Positions 26,300-35,316 of a stretch of 64,000 nt of DNA are shown here, one piece after another. Made by a program: the position numbers and the translations under genes. The DNA lies in the NCBI GenBank assembly GCA_024233345.1, contig JACKPT010000001.1, positions 1 through 64,000 of the forward strand, given 5' to 3'. Position 1 is the stretch's first letter. Each line of letters starts with the position of its first letter. Origin of the DNA: Verrucomicrobiota bacterium (GTDB lineage: Bacteria; Verrucomicrobiota; Kiritimatiellia; CAIVKH01). The notes under the pieces were generated by a model, which saw only the letters and a list, made by a program, of their open reading frames with translations, was not told the DNA's origin and did no database searches.

Positions 26300-29200
26300 T
26301 CATGGATTCGCCTGATCAACCTGTGCATGCGTGATTTTCTGGCCGCGTACGTCGGTGTACGCGTGCATCAGTTGATCCTGTCGATCCGTGTAATCCGCCG
26401 GGCTCACAGACAGAAAATGGCCCATCTCGTGCGCCATTGTTTCGCCAACTTGTGAACCCGCGTTGTCCTCAAACAGGATGTCACCGCCGAGTTGCGCCGC
26501 GTCGGCGTTGTCGGTTGCCGGTGTTCCATCTTGTTCGTACTCCCAAACAAAGAATACGTCAGGAGCCGATCCGTTACGAAACGCCGCAATGTCATCCCAT
26601 TCATTGGCGGGATTGGTCGGATACCACTCAACAACACTTCCAAGGTTCGTCGGGACGGTGGGGCTGTCGACGCTTCCTTTTTGGAAGACCACATTGGCCT
26701 GTGGCATCCAAATTGAATTCAGAGTGGAAACAAAGCCATCGGCTTCCGATGTTGATCGCGACGTCTGATTGCTGGCGTTGTCCTGCATGAAATGGAAATC
26801 GACATCAACAACCTTCTTGTCCCGTACGCAGACATTAAGCGTCTTGCAAATCGGCCCAGATGAAGATCCAACTCTAGCCCGCAGGGCGGTATGGCCTTTC
26901 GCCACTCCAGTCAGAGTAAGCGTCTGTGGGGATGATGATGCTTGGGCCGGGGATACCGTTGCTTTCGCCGGATCGTCGATCGTGAAGTACACCTGCGCGG
27001 CTACTGCGCTCGGCTCAATGTTGACCTTGACCGTGTTCTGATTCGGCGGATTGTTGACGGGCACAACAAGCCAAGGCGGATCAACCGTATCGTCGAAACC
27101 GTTATTCGGGGCGGTTTCTTCGAAGTCTACAGAGAGGATGCCGAACGCCACCGAATCCGAACATACTGCTGTTCCGTTGGTGTCGAGGTACTGGAGTGTG
27201 ACCGACGCGGTGCCAGGATTCAGGCCAACGGCGTAGTAGATACGGTCGGCGAGGGTGAGCATTCGCAGAGGGTTGGCGCCGGAGCCGGTATCCAGGTCGT
27301 ATTCAGTGGGGTAAATGCGATCGTTGCTTTGATCGAACAAAGCGATCACGTTGGTGTCACTGATGGATAGCTTCAGGACGCCTTCATCCAGCGCGGTAGG
27401 CAGAAATCGTTCGAAGGTCAGTTTGGAAGTGGTGGCGTAGGTCGGGAGAGTGGCTCCAACGGTACCGGTTGGTATGGGTAGAACCACGGCGAGGGGTAGG
27501 TTCTCATGAAAAGTCGTCACTTCCGTTCCGGTGGAGGGATAGGCGGCTGCGGTATGGGCGCGGATGTTCACTCGGGGAATGTAGACGGTGAAGGGTTTGG
27601 AACCGCTGTTAAAGCCGGAATCATTGACATAACCGAATACGTTGGTGTCCTGCTCGCCGCTGTGCGGGAAACCTGCTTGGACGACAACGCCGGGCTCAGC
27701 CTGACCTGAATAGGTCAGATTGGTATCGGGGCCGTGGAGCGCTCCGCCGACCAGGAAAGTGTAGTCCCCATCATCGTCATCATCCGGCAGGTTGCGGAGG
27801 GTTCCGCTGTACGTCTGGCCGCGCTCCAAAGGAACCTGATGCGTGAACAGGAATTCGGTCTGATTGACATACGGCATATCGAAACTGAAGTCGTCGAGAT
27901 CGAATCCGTAGAGCTCCGTGTGGGAACCGCTGGCATCCCCGATGGTAACATCCAGCAAAAGAAGCGGGCTGTCGTCGATTCGGGCAAACTCATTCGAGGA
28001 AGACATCGGGATATCGATAAATCCGTCCCCATTCTGATCGTAGGAACTGATGGGCGGCCCCCCTTGGGTCGCGGGATTGGGGATGAAGTTGTTGCCCGCC
28101 AAGTACCCTGAACCGAGGGTTATGTAGGAATTGAATCCGAAGCTCAACGTGCTGCTGGAATAACCGGAGACCCCGAGCGCATCGTCATAGACGCCATAGT
28201 AGTATGTGCGCGACACGGAGGTGTTGGGGATGTAGCCCGCAGGACTTGCCCATCCGGTACCAAGCTGACCCTTTTTGTAACCGGAGGTTTCGCTCGCGGG
28301 AAGGATGTGCCGATAAGCAAGATTTGTGGAATAGCCATGGGCATTGGCCAACCCCTGGTAGATCTGTGAAGCCACCTGGGTAAGATCCGGCGTGAACGAG
28401 CCGGGCGTCGTCCAACCATGACCAACACTGTCTTTTCCCGGATTGCTGGATACGTACTGGGAAAACGTGAACAGATCCGGGAAGTCATCGTCATTCGGTT
28501 GAAGGTAATAGATGTATTCCGATGGCTCGCGGTAGTCGGTCAGGTAGCCTTCTCCCCAAAGCCATCCCTTGCTCATGCTAACATCATGGTCCAGGGTGGT
28601 GTCGGTTGCATAAATCCATCCGCCGGATAAGTGGCTTCCGATACCCAGGGCCTCGCCATACTTGATCGCCGCACTGCTTTGAGAAAGGTCCGGAAGAAAG
28701 ACGTTGCTGACAACCCATCCGAAACCGAGAGAATATCTCTTGGTCAACCCGAGCAGTCCTTCCTGATAATGCCAATTGGTGTTCCCCGAGCCATAGCCAT
28801 AGTAGCACGAGACAGAGGTGCGTGTGAGTTGTTGCGGGATGTCCGCCGCATTCTCGGGACTGGTCCGAAAGATTGTTGTTTCCGTATAATCCGACACGCC
28901 GTCTCCATCCGTGTCGGGCTCTTCAAGCGTCATGTTAACGCCAAGCACCATGCCGGTCGCCTCGATCGGATTATTGAGATACCAGCCGATGGCTTCCTCC
29001 GCGTCGCGCAGACCATTACCGTTCAAATCCCGGTAGGCCTTCACATAGAGACTGGTCGCGGGAACATTGGCGATCTGATAACTCCCAACACCACCCATGG
29101 TTGTTGAATACGCGGAATACCATGAATTGGAGTCGAGGGCCGCAATCACAATGATCGCGTTCGTTTGTAAACCGGCATAAGAGATCGCCCCATTGATATT

Positions 29201-30244
29201 AGGCGGGGCATTGGGATTGTTCGGATCGGTTCCGGTAGCCCATTCGATGCCGTCATTGACACCATCACCATCGCTATCCCACAAGCTCATGTCGGTCCCC
29301 GTCACGTAAAATTCAACCGCGTCTTTCAATCCATCCATGTCGGTATCAACAGAACCATCCCCAGCGGCAAAAACAAGATTGGAGATCGACAGGCCGGACC
29401 AGGACCAAATGACGCTGTTGGACACCACCGGAACATTGGTGGCCGTCAGTTCCCAGGGATGCCCCGACAGGGGCGGTTCGGAGGCCACGAAGATGTCGAT
29501 ATTGGTAATGCCGTCCGGGATGCAAAACCCGAGATCCACCGTATCATTGGTCACGGGGTTCTCCATGCCCGTAAACACGATCTGTGTGCAAGATCCGCCT
29601 CCCATTAAAAGGAGCATTTCCGAGCCGCCAAAGGTTTCCGGAAGCAACAGGTTTGCCGAGGCGACCTGCGCCTCTCTCTCCGCCTCTGCGGTCGCCTTGT
29701 CTTTCAGGGTCACATACCAGACCACGCGGCGCTTCGACAGTTCACGGAACAGGTAGTCCGAAAGCGCCTCTTCCGTCTTCACCCCAGGCCAGAGCGGCGC
29801 GGTGTATACGATTTCTTCCTCCAGGCTGCTCCTGTCCTCGCGTAGGACCGACAACTCCCCCTTGACTATGTCTTCGTAGATAACCAGCCGGGCTCCGTGG
29901 TCGATCTGCCGGGACAAAGCGCTATGGGGCTTGATATACAATTCGCCCATATCGAACCGCATATACCAGTCCGGTTGATCCTGGAAACCGGCAAGACCGT
30001 ACTGGCTCTCGATCACTTCGATCTGATCGCCGAACATGTACCAGGACGGCACACACAACTTGTAGCTGTGGTCGCGATACTCGAGGTAACGACTCACGAG
30101 GTCTTCATACGATTCCACCGTGTTGCCGTCATCCGTGATCCGGGATACCGCCCATCCGACAGTGATGGAAAAGAGAAGTGCTGAAAGAAGGATCAGCGGC
30201 TGGATGCGTACACTGCCGAAAGCTGCCTTGAATCTTTGTGTCAT
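26300..30244 (-). CDS. Giant secreted repeat protein with C-terminal metzincin-like zinc protease domain
   Basis: 1314 residues. A hydrophobic N-terminal segment (about 14-36) acts as signal or anchor. Thrombospondin-type-3 calcium repeats follow (DTDMDGLKD near 300, DSDGDGVND near 323, DTDGDGVSD near 445). Next is a region of 4-5 imperfect repeats with GxGW and F(L/T)PDL(S/T)Q (about 495-720), an EF-like NGDGFID near 740, and an Ig-like (BIG2-type) stretch near 1060-1140. The last 170 residues contain HEMGHFL near 1271 and LMHAY about 20 residues later, like the zinc helix and Met-turn of metzincins, though the usual third His is not at its normal place. The start was chosen for GAGG about 11 bases upstream; an upstream Met adds 16 residues. 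Function unknown; probably acts outside the cell. Confidence 0.75.
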   Translation of the reverse strand: MTQRFKAAFGSVRIQPLILLSALLFSITVGWAVSRITDDGNTVESYEDLVSRYLEYRDHSYKLCVPSWYMFGDQIEVIESQYGLAGFQDQPDWYMRFDMGELYIKPHSALSRQIDHGARLVIYEDIVKGELSVLREDRSSLEEEIVYTAPLWPGVKTEEALSDYLFRELSKRRVVWYVTLKDKATAEAEREAQVASANLLLPETFGGSEMLLLMGGGSCTQIVFTGMENPVTNDTVDLGFCIPDGITNIDIFVASEPPLSGHPWELTATNVPVVSNSVIWSWSGLSISNLVFAAGDGSVDTDMDGLKDAVEFYVTGTDMSLWDSDGDGVNDGIEWATGTDPNNPNAPPNINGAISYAGLQTNAIIVIAALDSNSWYSAYSTTMGGVGSYQIANVPATSLYVKAYRDLNGNGLRDAEEAIGWYLNNPIEATGMVLGVNMTLEEPDTDGDGVSDYTETTIFRTSPENAADIPQQLTRTSVSCYYGYGSGNTNWHYQEGLLGLTKRYSLGFGWVVSNVFLPDLSQSSAAIKYGEALGIGSHLSGGWIYATDTTLDHDVSMSKGWLWGEGYLTDYREPSEYIYYLQPNDDDFPDLFTFSQYVSSNPGKDSVGHGWTTPGSFTPDLTQVASQIYQGLANAHGYSTNLAYRHILPASETSGYKKGQLGTGWASPAGYIPNTSVSRTYYYGVYDDALGVSGYSSSTLSFGFNSYITLGSGYLAGNNFIPNPATQGGPPISSYDQNGDGFIDIPMSSSNEFARIDDSPLLLLDVTIGDASGSHTELYGFDLDDFSFDMPYVNQTEFLFTHQVPLERGQTYSGTLRNLPDDDDDGDYTFLVGGALHGPDTNLTYSGQAEPGVVVQAGFPHSGEQDTNVFGYVNDSGFNSGSKPFTVYIPRVNIRAHTAAAYPSTGTEVTTFHENLPLAVVLPIPTGTVGATLPTYATTSKLTFERFLPTALDEGVLKLSISDTNVIALFDQSNDRIYPTEYDLDTGSGANPLRMLTLADRIYYAVGLNPGTASVTLQYLDTNGTAVCSDSVAFGILSVDFEETAPNNGFDDTVDPPWLVVPVNNPPNQNTVKVNIEPSAVAAQVYFTIDDPAKATVSPAQASSSPQTLTLTGVAKGHTALRARVGSSSGPICKTLNVCVRDKKVVDVDFHFMQDNASNQTSRSTSEADGFVSTLNSIWMPQANVVFQKGSVDSPTVPTNLGSVVEWYPTNPANEWDDIAAFRNGSAPDVFFVWEYEQDGTPATDNADAAQLGGDILFEDNAGSQVGETMAHEMGHFLSVSPADYTDRQDQLMHAYTDVRGQKITHAQVDQANP

Positions 30245-30548
30245 CTCGCAGTGTCCTCTTCGCAGTTTCGTAATGAATTGGATATGGCCCACTATCCACC
30301 CGACGTCCCCGCGGCTCGCGTCTGCCGTTATCGTACCCGGAAGCGCTCAAGAATACTAGGTCGGGGATTCCCTGATTTTACTGAGCACTTGCTTTTCGTG
30401 GTCCGTAAACCCTCCGCCAGAACTTGCGGACCATTTACGGACCATTTTATCGCCTCGTGCATGCCGCCGCTCGGGGGATCGACAAATAGAGAGGGCGTTT
30501 GTTAAGCGGCAAATGCTGGGTTTCTCGATGCGGTCCAAGGGTGAGCGC
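30245..30548. other. Intergenic region with an 11-bp inverted repeat
   Basis: No gene is seen. TGGTCCGTAAA (30399-30409) and TTTACGGACCA (30434-30444) pair perfectly across 24 bases and enclose a smaller CCGC/GCGG pair. TTTTAT follows on the plus strand, so it could be a plus-strand terminator, but no plus-strand gene ends here. It lies upstream of the giant protease gene and could be a regulatory site. Confidence 0.5.
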
Positions 30549-30992
30549 TTACTTGGCGCTCAAGCGCATGCACAGCCCCCCGAGCCCGATCAGGGCGAGA
30601 TTTTCCACCACCTTGGGCCACCCGATGGTCGCAGCATTTTCCTCTACCGAAAAACAGCCGCAGGAGATGTCCAGCCCCCGGGCCAGATTGAAAATGATGG
30701 CGGTGGTGAACACGATCAGCATGAGGGTGATGAGGGCGGCGGCTCCCGGTCGCAAGCGGGGAATCGCAATCAGGGAAATGCCACAAACCAGTTCGGTCCA
30801 CGGAAGAAGCAGGGCCACCGGGTTGATGAGGGCGTCGGGCAGGATCTTGTAGTAGTAGATCATCTGGGCAAACGCGGCCGGGTCATGAATTTTGGGCCAG
30901 GCGGCGAGGATAAACAGGCCGCCAAGCCCGAGCCGTAGGATGTGGCTCGTCCAGGACCGCCAGTGGGCAAGCAGGGAGGGAGGTTGGTTCAT
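30549..30992 (-). CDS. MauE/DoxX-like membrane protein with a CxC motif
   Basis: 147 residues with four transmembrane helices. It opens with LRLGLGGLFILAAWPKIHDP, typical of MauE/DoxX proteins, and has GLDISCGCFS in the third loop. MauE-type proteins help form disulfides or handle thiol redox in the periplasm. The start overlaps the rhodanese stop by ATGA and follows the DUF1573 gene in one operon, so the three probably act together on exported thiols or sulfur; this is inference from order and the shared Cys motifs. Confidence 0.85.
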   Translation of the reverse strand: MNQPPSLLAHWRSWTSHILRLGLGGLFILAAWPKIHDPAAFAQMIYYYKILPDALINPVALLLPWTELVCGISLIAIPRLRPGAAALITLMLIVFTTAIIFNLARGLDISCGCFSVEENAATIGWPKVVENLALIGLGGLCMRLSAK

Positions 30993-31456
30993 CGCTCGAC
31001 CTCTTGTCCGCTTTCTTCCCATTCGGTAAACCCGCCGGGATACATGTAGATGTTGGTGTAACCCTGTTGGATCAGCAAGGTTCCCAACTGGATCGAATCA
31101 TCACAGTCCACACCGGAGCAGTAGACCACCACTGGTTGGTCGGGCAGGAGGATGGGCAGGATTTGCGGGGCGACCTCATCAAATGCGTGGGTGGGCAGAT
31201 TCATCGCGCCGGGAATACGCCCTGCCAGGTACTCCTCCTCGGGGCGCGCATCCAGAAAGACATGGGTGAACGTCGAGACCATCGACTGAATTTCTGAGAG
31301 GGGAAGCAGCTTCAAACCTGCCGCCAGCGCTTCGCGCTCGACCCGGGTGCTCCAGGATTCATACCAGGCCAGGGGATTTGGCCGCAATACCTGGCTGGCC
31401 AGGGCGCCGCAAAAAGACAGGGCCAACAGACAGGCAATCTGTCGGGATGGCTTCAT
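30989..31456 (-). CDS. Secreted or membrane-anchored rhodanese-like sulfurtransferase
   Basis: 155 residues. A signal peptide or anchor (about 1-21) precedes a single rhodanese domain with FLDARPEEEYLAGRIPGAMNLP and the active-site Cys in VVYCSGVDCDDS. Rhodaneses carry persulfide sulfur on this Cys. The export signal places it outside the cytoplasm. Middle gene of the DUF1573-rhodanese-MauE operon, 24 bases after the first and overlapping the third. Confidence 0.88.
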   Translation of the reverse strand: MKPSRQIACLLALSFCGALASQVLRPNPLAWYESWSTRVEREALAAGLKLLPLSEIQSMVSTFTHVFLDARPEEEYLAGRIPGAMNLPTHAFDEVAPQILPILLPDQPVVVYCSGVDCDDSIQLGTLLIQQGYTNIYMYPGGFTEWEESGQEVER

Positions 31457-31480
31457 CGCTAGAATCCGGTCCGCTTCCGG

Positions 31481-32494
31481 TTACTCCAGAATGCGGAAGG
31501 GCACCTTGAGTTCGGGCGAAGAGGGCACCGATGTGCGGAGCAGAATCTCTTTCCCATCGAGTTCTCTGCTGGCCACGATGTTTTCGAGTTGAATGCGGTA
31601 TCCCTTATCCCCAAACGGGAAAATGTTGACCTTGATGGCCGGGTCGGGAGGGATCACCTCGGTCAATTCAAACGTGGTGGCGGCACCGGGACGCACCACG
31701 ATGTAGCGGGTGACTGCGGATTCATGCTGAAGGGAAAGGGTAATGTCCTGCGGGGCGACCAGGATATCCCCCACGACATTGCCGGAAATCGGGATGTCAA
31801 CCACTCCGCGAGCGGGATGGTCGGTCAGGATCTTCAGGTTGGCCTGGTAGACCCCGGGGTTGTCCGATGCTTTGAGGTGGGCCTTGATCTTGTATTTCCG
31901 GCCCTGCTCCAGCACCTCGACATCGGCGGTGATATCCGGCACGGAGCCTTCAATACCGGTGATGGAAAAATTCTGATCGGAGGTGGCCTCCAGGGTTACG
32001 TCGAGGGAAATCTTCTGTCCGGGCTGTACCTGCCCGAAAAAGTGCCGGGTGGGCTCCACCTTGATTGCCGTTGTCATCTCTCCGGTCAGGGTCAACCGAT
32101 ACTCCGGATTTTGCGGGTCATTGGAATAGACAATCAGGGTTTTGTTCTGTTTTCCGGTTCGGCCGGGAAGGTTCAAGCGGGTGCTGATCTCCGAGGTGTC
32201 GCCGGGCTTCAATTCCTTGTTGGAGATGTTGGCAACGGTGCAGCCGCAGGTGGGGCGAACCCGTTCGATCACCAGGGTGGTGTCCCCATCGTTGCGAACG
32301 ACAAACGTGTGTTCCACCGGCTGGGCATTGTCGGCCATGCCAAAGTCAAATACCGGTTCATCGGATGCAATGCGCGGTCCCTGAACCTGCCCGGATGCGG
32401 CATCCGGATTTTCCGTTGCCGCCGGCTCCTGAGCCCGGGCTTCACTTTGGATCCACAGCAAGCTGGCAAACAGAATAACGATCGCTTTCTTCAT
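31481..32494 (-). CDS. DUF1573 secreted protein with PTCGC motif
   Basis: 337 residues. A signal peptide (MKKAIVILFASLLWIQSEARA) precedes Ig-like beta domains. The first is DUF1573, with FDFGMADNAQPVEHTFVVRN and RPTCGCTV near residue 85; further ASH/HYDIN-type Ig domains follow (FGQVQPGQKISLDVTLE near 155). DUF1573 proteins are common in Bacteroidetes and PVC bacteria, and their function is unknown. The start has GGAG 5 bases upstream. The conserved CGC pairs with the CGC of the MauE-like protein in the same operon, which hints at a thiol relay. Confidence 0.85.
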   Translation of the reverse strand: MKKAIVILFASLLWIQSEARAQEPAATENPDAASGQVQGPRIASDEPVFDFGMADNAQPVEHTFVVRNDGDTTLVIERVRPTCGCTVANISNKELKPGDTSEISTRLNLPGRTGKQNKTLIVYSNDPQNPEYRLTLTGEMTTAIKVEPTRHFFGQVQPGQKISLDVTLEATSDQNFSITGIEGSVPDITADVEVLEQGRKYKIKAHLKASDNPGVYQANLKILTDHPARGVVDIPISGNVVGDILVAPQDITLSLQHESAVTRYIVVRPGAATTFELTEVIPPDPAIKVNIFPFGDKGYRIQLENIVASRELDGKEILLRTSVPSSPELKVPFRILE

Positions 32495-32587
32495 CAGTTC
32501 TCCTTCATTGACCCGTAAAGGGTACAGCATATAGACAACCGCTCAAGCAGAATGCTCAAACGATTCGGTGGGAGGGCGCTGGGAGGT

Positions 32588-34015
32588 TCAGGTCGCCATG
32601 GCGCTGGGGGCATTCCGCGCCTGCTCCATCGCTACAGTCTGGGCGGTGGGATGCAAGGCCCAGAAGGCATCGAAAGCGGCCTCATGGCTGTACCGCCGGG
32701 AGTGGGTGCGGGCAGCCGCTCCCATTCGATCCAGGGTCTCCGGGTGCCGGGTCAGCTCGAGGATATTCTCGGCGAGGCTCGAGGCGTTCAGATCGGGAAT
32801 CACCAGCCCGGTGACCCCGTCCTGCATGCAGTCCTTCGGGCCGCCATGGCTGGAAACGACGACCGGCAGGCCGGAGGCCTGGGCCTCCAGGACCACATTG
32901 CCCAGGGTATCGGTTTGGCTGGGAAAGACAAACAGGTCCCCCGAGGCATAGTGGCGGGCAAGGTCCTCCCCTTTGCGGGTTCCGGCAAACACCGCGTTGG
33001 TTCCCTCCAGCCTTGCTTCCAATTCCGGGCGGTAGGGACCGTCGCCAACGAGGATCAATTGAAGTTCCGGCCGGGTGGTCAGGCAGTGCAGAAAGGCATC
33101 GACCAGGCAATCGAGGTTCTTCTCCTTGGACAACCGGCCAACATAGACCAGGCGCGTGAGGTGGTGCGGGCCCCAGCTCAGCCGGAGCCCCTCATCGCGG
33201 AACCGGGGGGAGAAGCGTTGACGATCCACGCCCCGGCCGACGATGTGAATGCGCGCCGGATCAACCCCCTGGGTGATCAATTCGTCGCGCACGGATGGGG
33301 TCGGCGCGGCCACGGCATGCATCTGGTTGTAAAACCAGCGCATGAAACTCCAGGTGGCCTGGGTCAGTTCATCGTCGCCGGTCAGTCGCTGCACATAGGA
33401 GGGGAAGTGGGTGTGAAAGGTGCTGACCACCGGAAGCTGCAGGGTCTTGGCCGCGAGCAGGGCGATCATGCCCATGGGGCCGGGTGTGGAAATGTGCAAG
33501 ACATCGAAGCGGCTCGCGGCAATGTAGTCCAGCACCTCGTCGACCCTAGGCATGTGGAGGGTCAGGCCATCATAGGCATGCAAACGGAAACTTCCCATGC
33601 GGGGAAAGCAAACCCCGTCTGGGATGACCGGTTGATCGCCGGCACTGTGAAGTTTGAACGACTGGTTGCGGGACTTGGCCATGCGGTTCCAGTGGCCCAG
33701 CGTGGTGGCGACGCCGCTGAGGTGTTCCGGCGCATCCGCGAACAGGCCGACCTGTAGCTGGTCCAGGTCGGTCCGGTGCGGGGGGCGGGGGGGGGAGAGG
33801 TCGGGCCGGGCGGCGGCGGGACTGTAATCGAAGGGGAGCCGGGTAAACAGATGGAAGGCGAGCGCGTACAGATCAAAGCTGGCTCCCTCCCGGGTGGAGG
33901 ATTGGCGCAGCGGTTTGACCAACTTGGCCCAGTTGATGAACTCGATCGGTCGAAAGCGGGCGGCCGCCTTCAGGTTGTTCACGGTTGTGGGAATGACGTG
34001 GGTGTAGTCTGCCAT
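32588..34015 (-). CDS. GT4-family glycosyltransferase
   Basis: 475 residues. After an unusual N-terminal stretch of about 85 residues, the GT-B fold begins at QVGLFADAPEHLSGVATTL. STFHTHFPSYVQRLTGD and GRGVDRQRFSP mark the first domain's end, and the nucleotide-sugar site is seen in YVGRLSKEKNLD, GDGPYRPELE and FVFPSQTDTLGNVVLEAQASGLPVV (E-x7-E motif). This pattern is closest to lipid mannosyl or sulfoquinovosyl transferases of the MgtA/SqdX type, so a glycolipid role is likely. The PAP2 phosphatase gene lies 13 bases upstream on the same strand, which supports membrane-lipid work. The start avoids overlap with that gene. Confidence 0.9.
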   Translation of the reverse strand: MADYTHVIPTTVNNLKAAARFRPIEFINWAKLVKPLRQSSTREGASFDLYALAFHLFTRLPFDYSPAAARPDLSPPRPPHRTDLDQLQVGLFADAPEHLSGVATTLGHWNRMAKSRNQSFKLHSAGDQPVIPDGVCFPRMGSFRLHAYDGLTLHMPRVDEVLDYIAASRFDVLHISTPGPMGMIALLAAKTLQLPVVSTFHTHFPSYVQRLTGDDELTQATWSFMRWFYNQMHAVAAPTPSVRDELITQGVDPARIHIVGRGVDRQRFSPRFRDEGLRLSWGPHHLTRLVYVGRLSKEKNLDCLVDAFLHCLTTRPELQLILVGDGPYRPELEARLEGTNAVFAGTRKGEDLARHYASGDLFVFPSQTDTLGNVVLEAQASGLPVVVSSHGGPKDCMQDGVTGLVIPDLNASSLAENILELTRHPETLDRMGAAARTHSRRYSHEAAFDAFWALHPTAQTVAMEQARNAPSAMAT

Positions 34016-34028
34016 CGGTAGGTCTCGG

Positions 34029-34562
34029 TTAGAAGCCAGCGCCAAGGGGGATGAGAAATCCGAGGCCCAGTCCCAGAAGAGCCCCGGCCATGACATCGGT
34101 GGGATAATGAACCCCGAGATAGACCCGGGACATGCCGACCAGGCCTGCCCAGGCGTAGAGTGGAAGGGCAAGCGCGGGCACGAACAGCGCCAGCAATTGC
34201 GCAAACAGGAAGGCGGATGCGGTATGTCCGGATGGGAAGCTCCAGGCATCCGGAGGGCGAATCCGGTGGGTGATATCCCGGTGCTGTTCAAATGGACGAG
34301 GGCGGCGGCAACCGGTTTTAATCAGCTTGTAGAGGGGGATCTGGATCGCGAAGGCCACAGCACCGATCCGTAGGAAGGAGGGGGCCCAGGAGATACCCGC
34401 AAACAGAAGCAGACCGGCGATGGCGATATATAGCGGCCCGTCTCCACTGCGGGAGAGGAGTCGAAAAATCGTCCGGGTCGGGCGCTTGACTTCCCGAAGG
34501 TACATGCCGCGAAACAGGGCTAAATCCCAAGCCACCCAGGTGTTGACCATCCGTGCAATCAT
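34029..34562 (-). CDS. PAP2-superfamily membrane phosphatase
   Basis: 177 residues, about five or six helices, with all three phosphatase motifs: KTGCRRPRP near residue 82, PSGHTAS near 110 and SRVYLGVHYPTDV near 144. Such enzymes remove phosphate from phosphatidate, undecaprenyl pyrophosphate or phosphatidylglycerophosphate; the substrate cannot be told from sequence. It forms a pair with the glycosyltransferase downstream, which may use its lipid product. Confidence 0.9.
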   Translation of the reverse strand: MIARMVNTWVAWDLALFRGMYLREVKRPTRTIFRLLSRSGDGPLYIAIAGLLLFAGISWAPSFLRIGAVAFAIQIPLYKLIKTGCRRPRPFEQHRDITHRIRPPDAWSFPSGHTASAFLFAQLLALFVPALALPLYAWAGLVGMSRVYLGVHYPTDVMAGALLGLGLGFLIPLGAGF

Positions 34563-34655
34563 CGGTTCTCCCTGCAGCCAGTTGTGGGGCTGCTGGAGAA
34601 CAGTAAAAGGAGCGGGGGTCAGCCGATGGTGAGCCGTCGGTTAGAAATCGATGAT

Positions 34656-35204
34656 TCAGGCTTTGCGGGAAATCTGAACCCGCTGGTTCTGCTCAAAGAA
34701 ACAGACTTCGGAACAGTTCGGACAATTCTCAACCGAATGGGAGCAGGAGTTGGTTTGCTTTTGGAGCTGCTTCATAAAGTCCCGGGCCACTTTTCGGTTG
34801 GAGCGGATAAATTCCAGAAAGCTGCAGAGCTTGATACTGGTCTCGATACTGAGCAGGTGTTCGATTTTACAGGCATCAATTTCCGCCTGTTCCGGCTCAA
34901 TATGCAGGACCTCCCGGAAAAAGGTTTCCAGCAGCTCGTCGTTCTTTTCCACGATCAGCGCGAGCCGCTTGCCCTCTTCGGACAGCGACATGAATTTATT
35001 TTCGTCCTCGACAACCAGTCCCTTCTTTTTCAGGGACTTGAGGCTGATCGAGCAACTTCCGCGGGTGATGTTCAGCCGTTTGGCGATGTCGGTCACCCGC
35101 GCATATCCATGTTCCTCCAGCAGTTCGCGGATGGTCATCAGGTAATGGGCCGCGCTGTGGGTGAGCTGATTTTCGTCGTATTCTTTCCAGACTTCGGTGG
35201 ACAT
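34656..35204 (-). CDS. DtxR/MntR-like metal-dependent regulator with Cys-rich tail
   Basis: 182 residues. A winged helix (about 12-70; YARVTDIAKRLNITRGSCSISLKSLKKKGLV) is followed by the dimerisation region LLETFFREVLHIEPEQAEIDACKIEHLLS, as in DtxR/MntR. The usual RHxLLE metal ligand reads EKNDELLE here, so one histidine is lost. The C-terminus adds SCSHSVENCPNCSEVCFFEQ with four clustered cysteines, not standard for MntR, which may bind metal or sense redox. The start has AGAGG 9 bases upstream. A typical MntR would control Mn or Fe transport; no such transporter is adjacent. Confidence 0.85.
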   Translation of the reverse strand: MSTEVWKEYDENQLTHSAAHYLMTIRELLEEHGYARVTDIAKRLNITRGSCSISLKSLKKKGLVVEDENKFMSLSEEGKRLALIVEKNDELLETFFREVLHIEPEQAEIDACKIEHLLSIETSIKLCSFLEFIRSNRKVARDFMKQLQKQTNSCSHSVENCPNCSEVCFFEQNQRVQISRKA

Positions 35205-35316
35205 GGTTGTTTTCCTCTGACGCAAAGACTATAGTCCGCGAACCACAGGGAGGCAAGTCAGGGGGTGCCCGATCTTGTTTCTGAAAGCATGGCCTCAGGA
35301 GAAGGACCCGACGGGT

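Noticed and set aside
30542..30562. Terminator at the end of the MauE-like gene
   Set aside because: TGAGCGC/GCGCTCA forms a 7-bp stem but overlaps the stop codon and has no T run on the minus strand.
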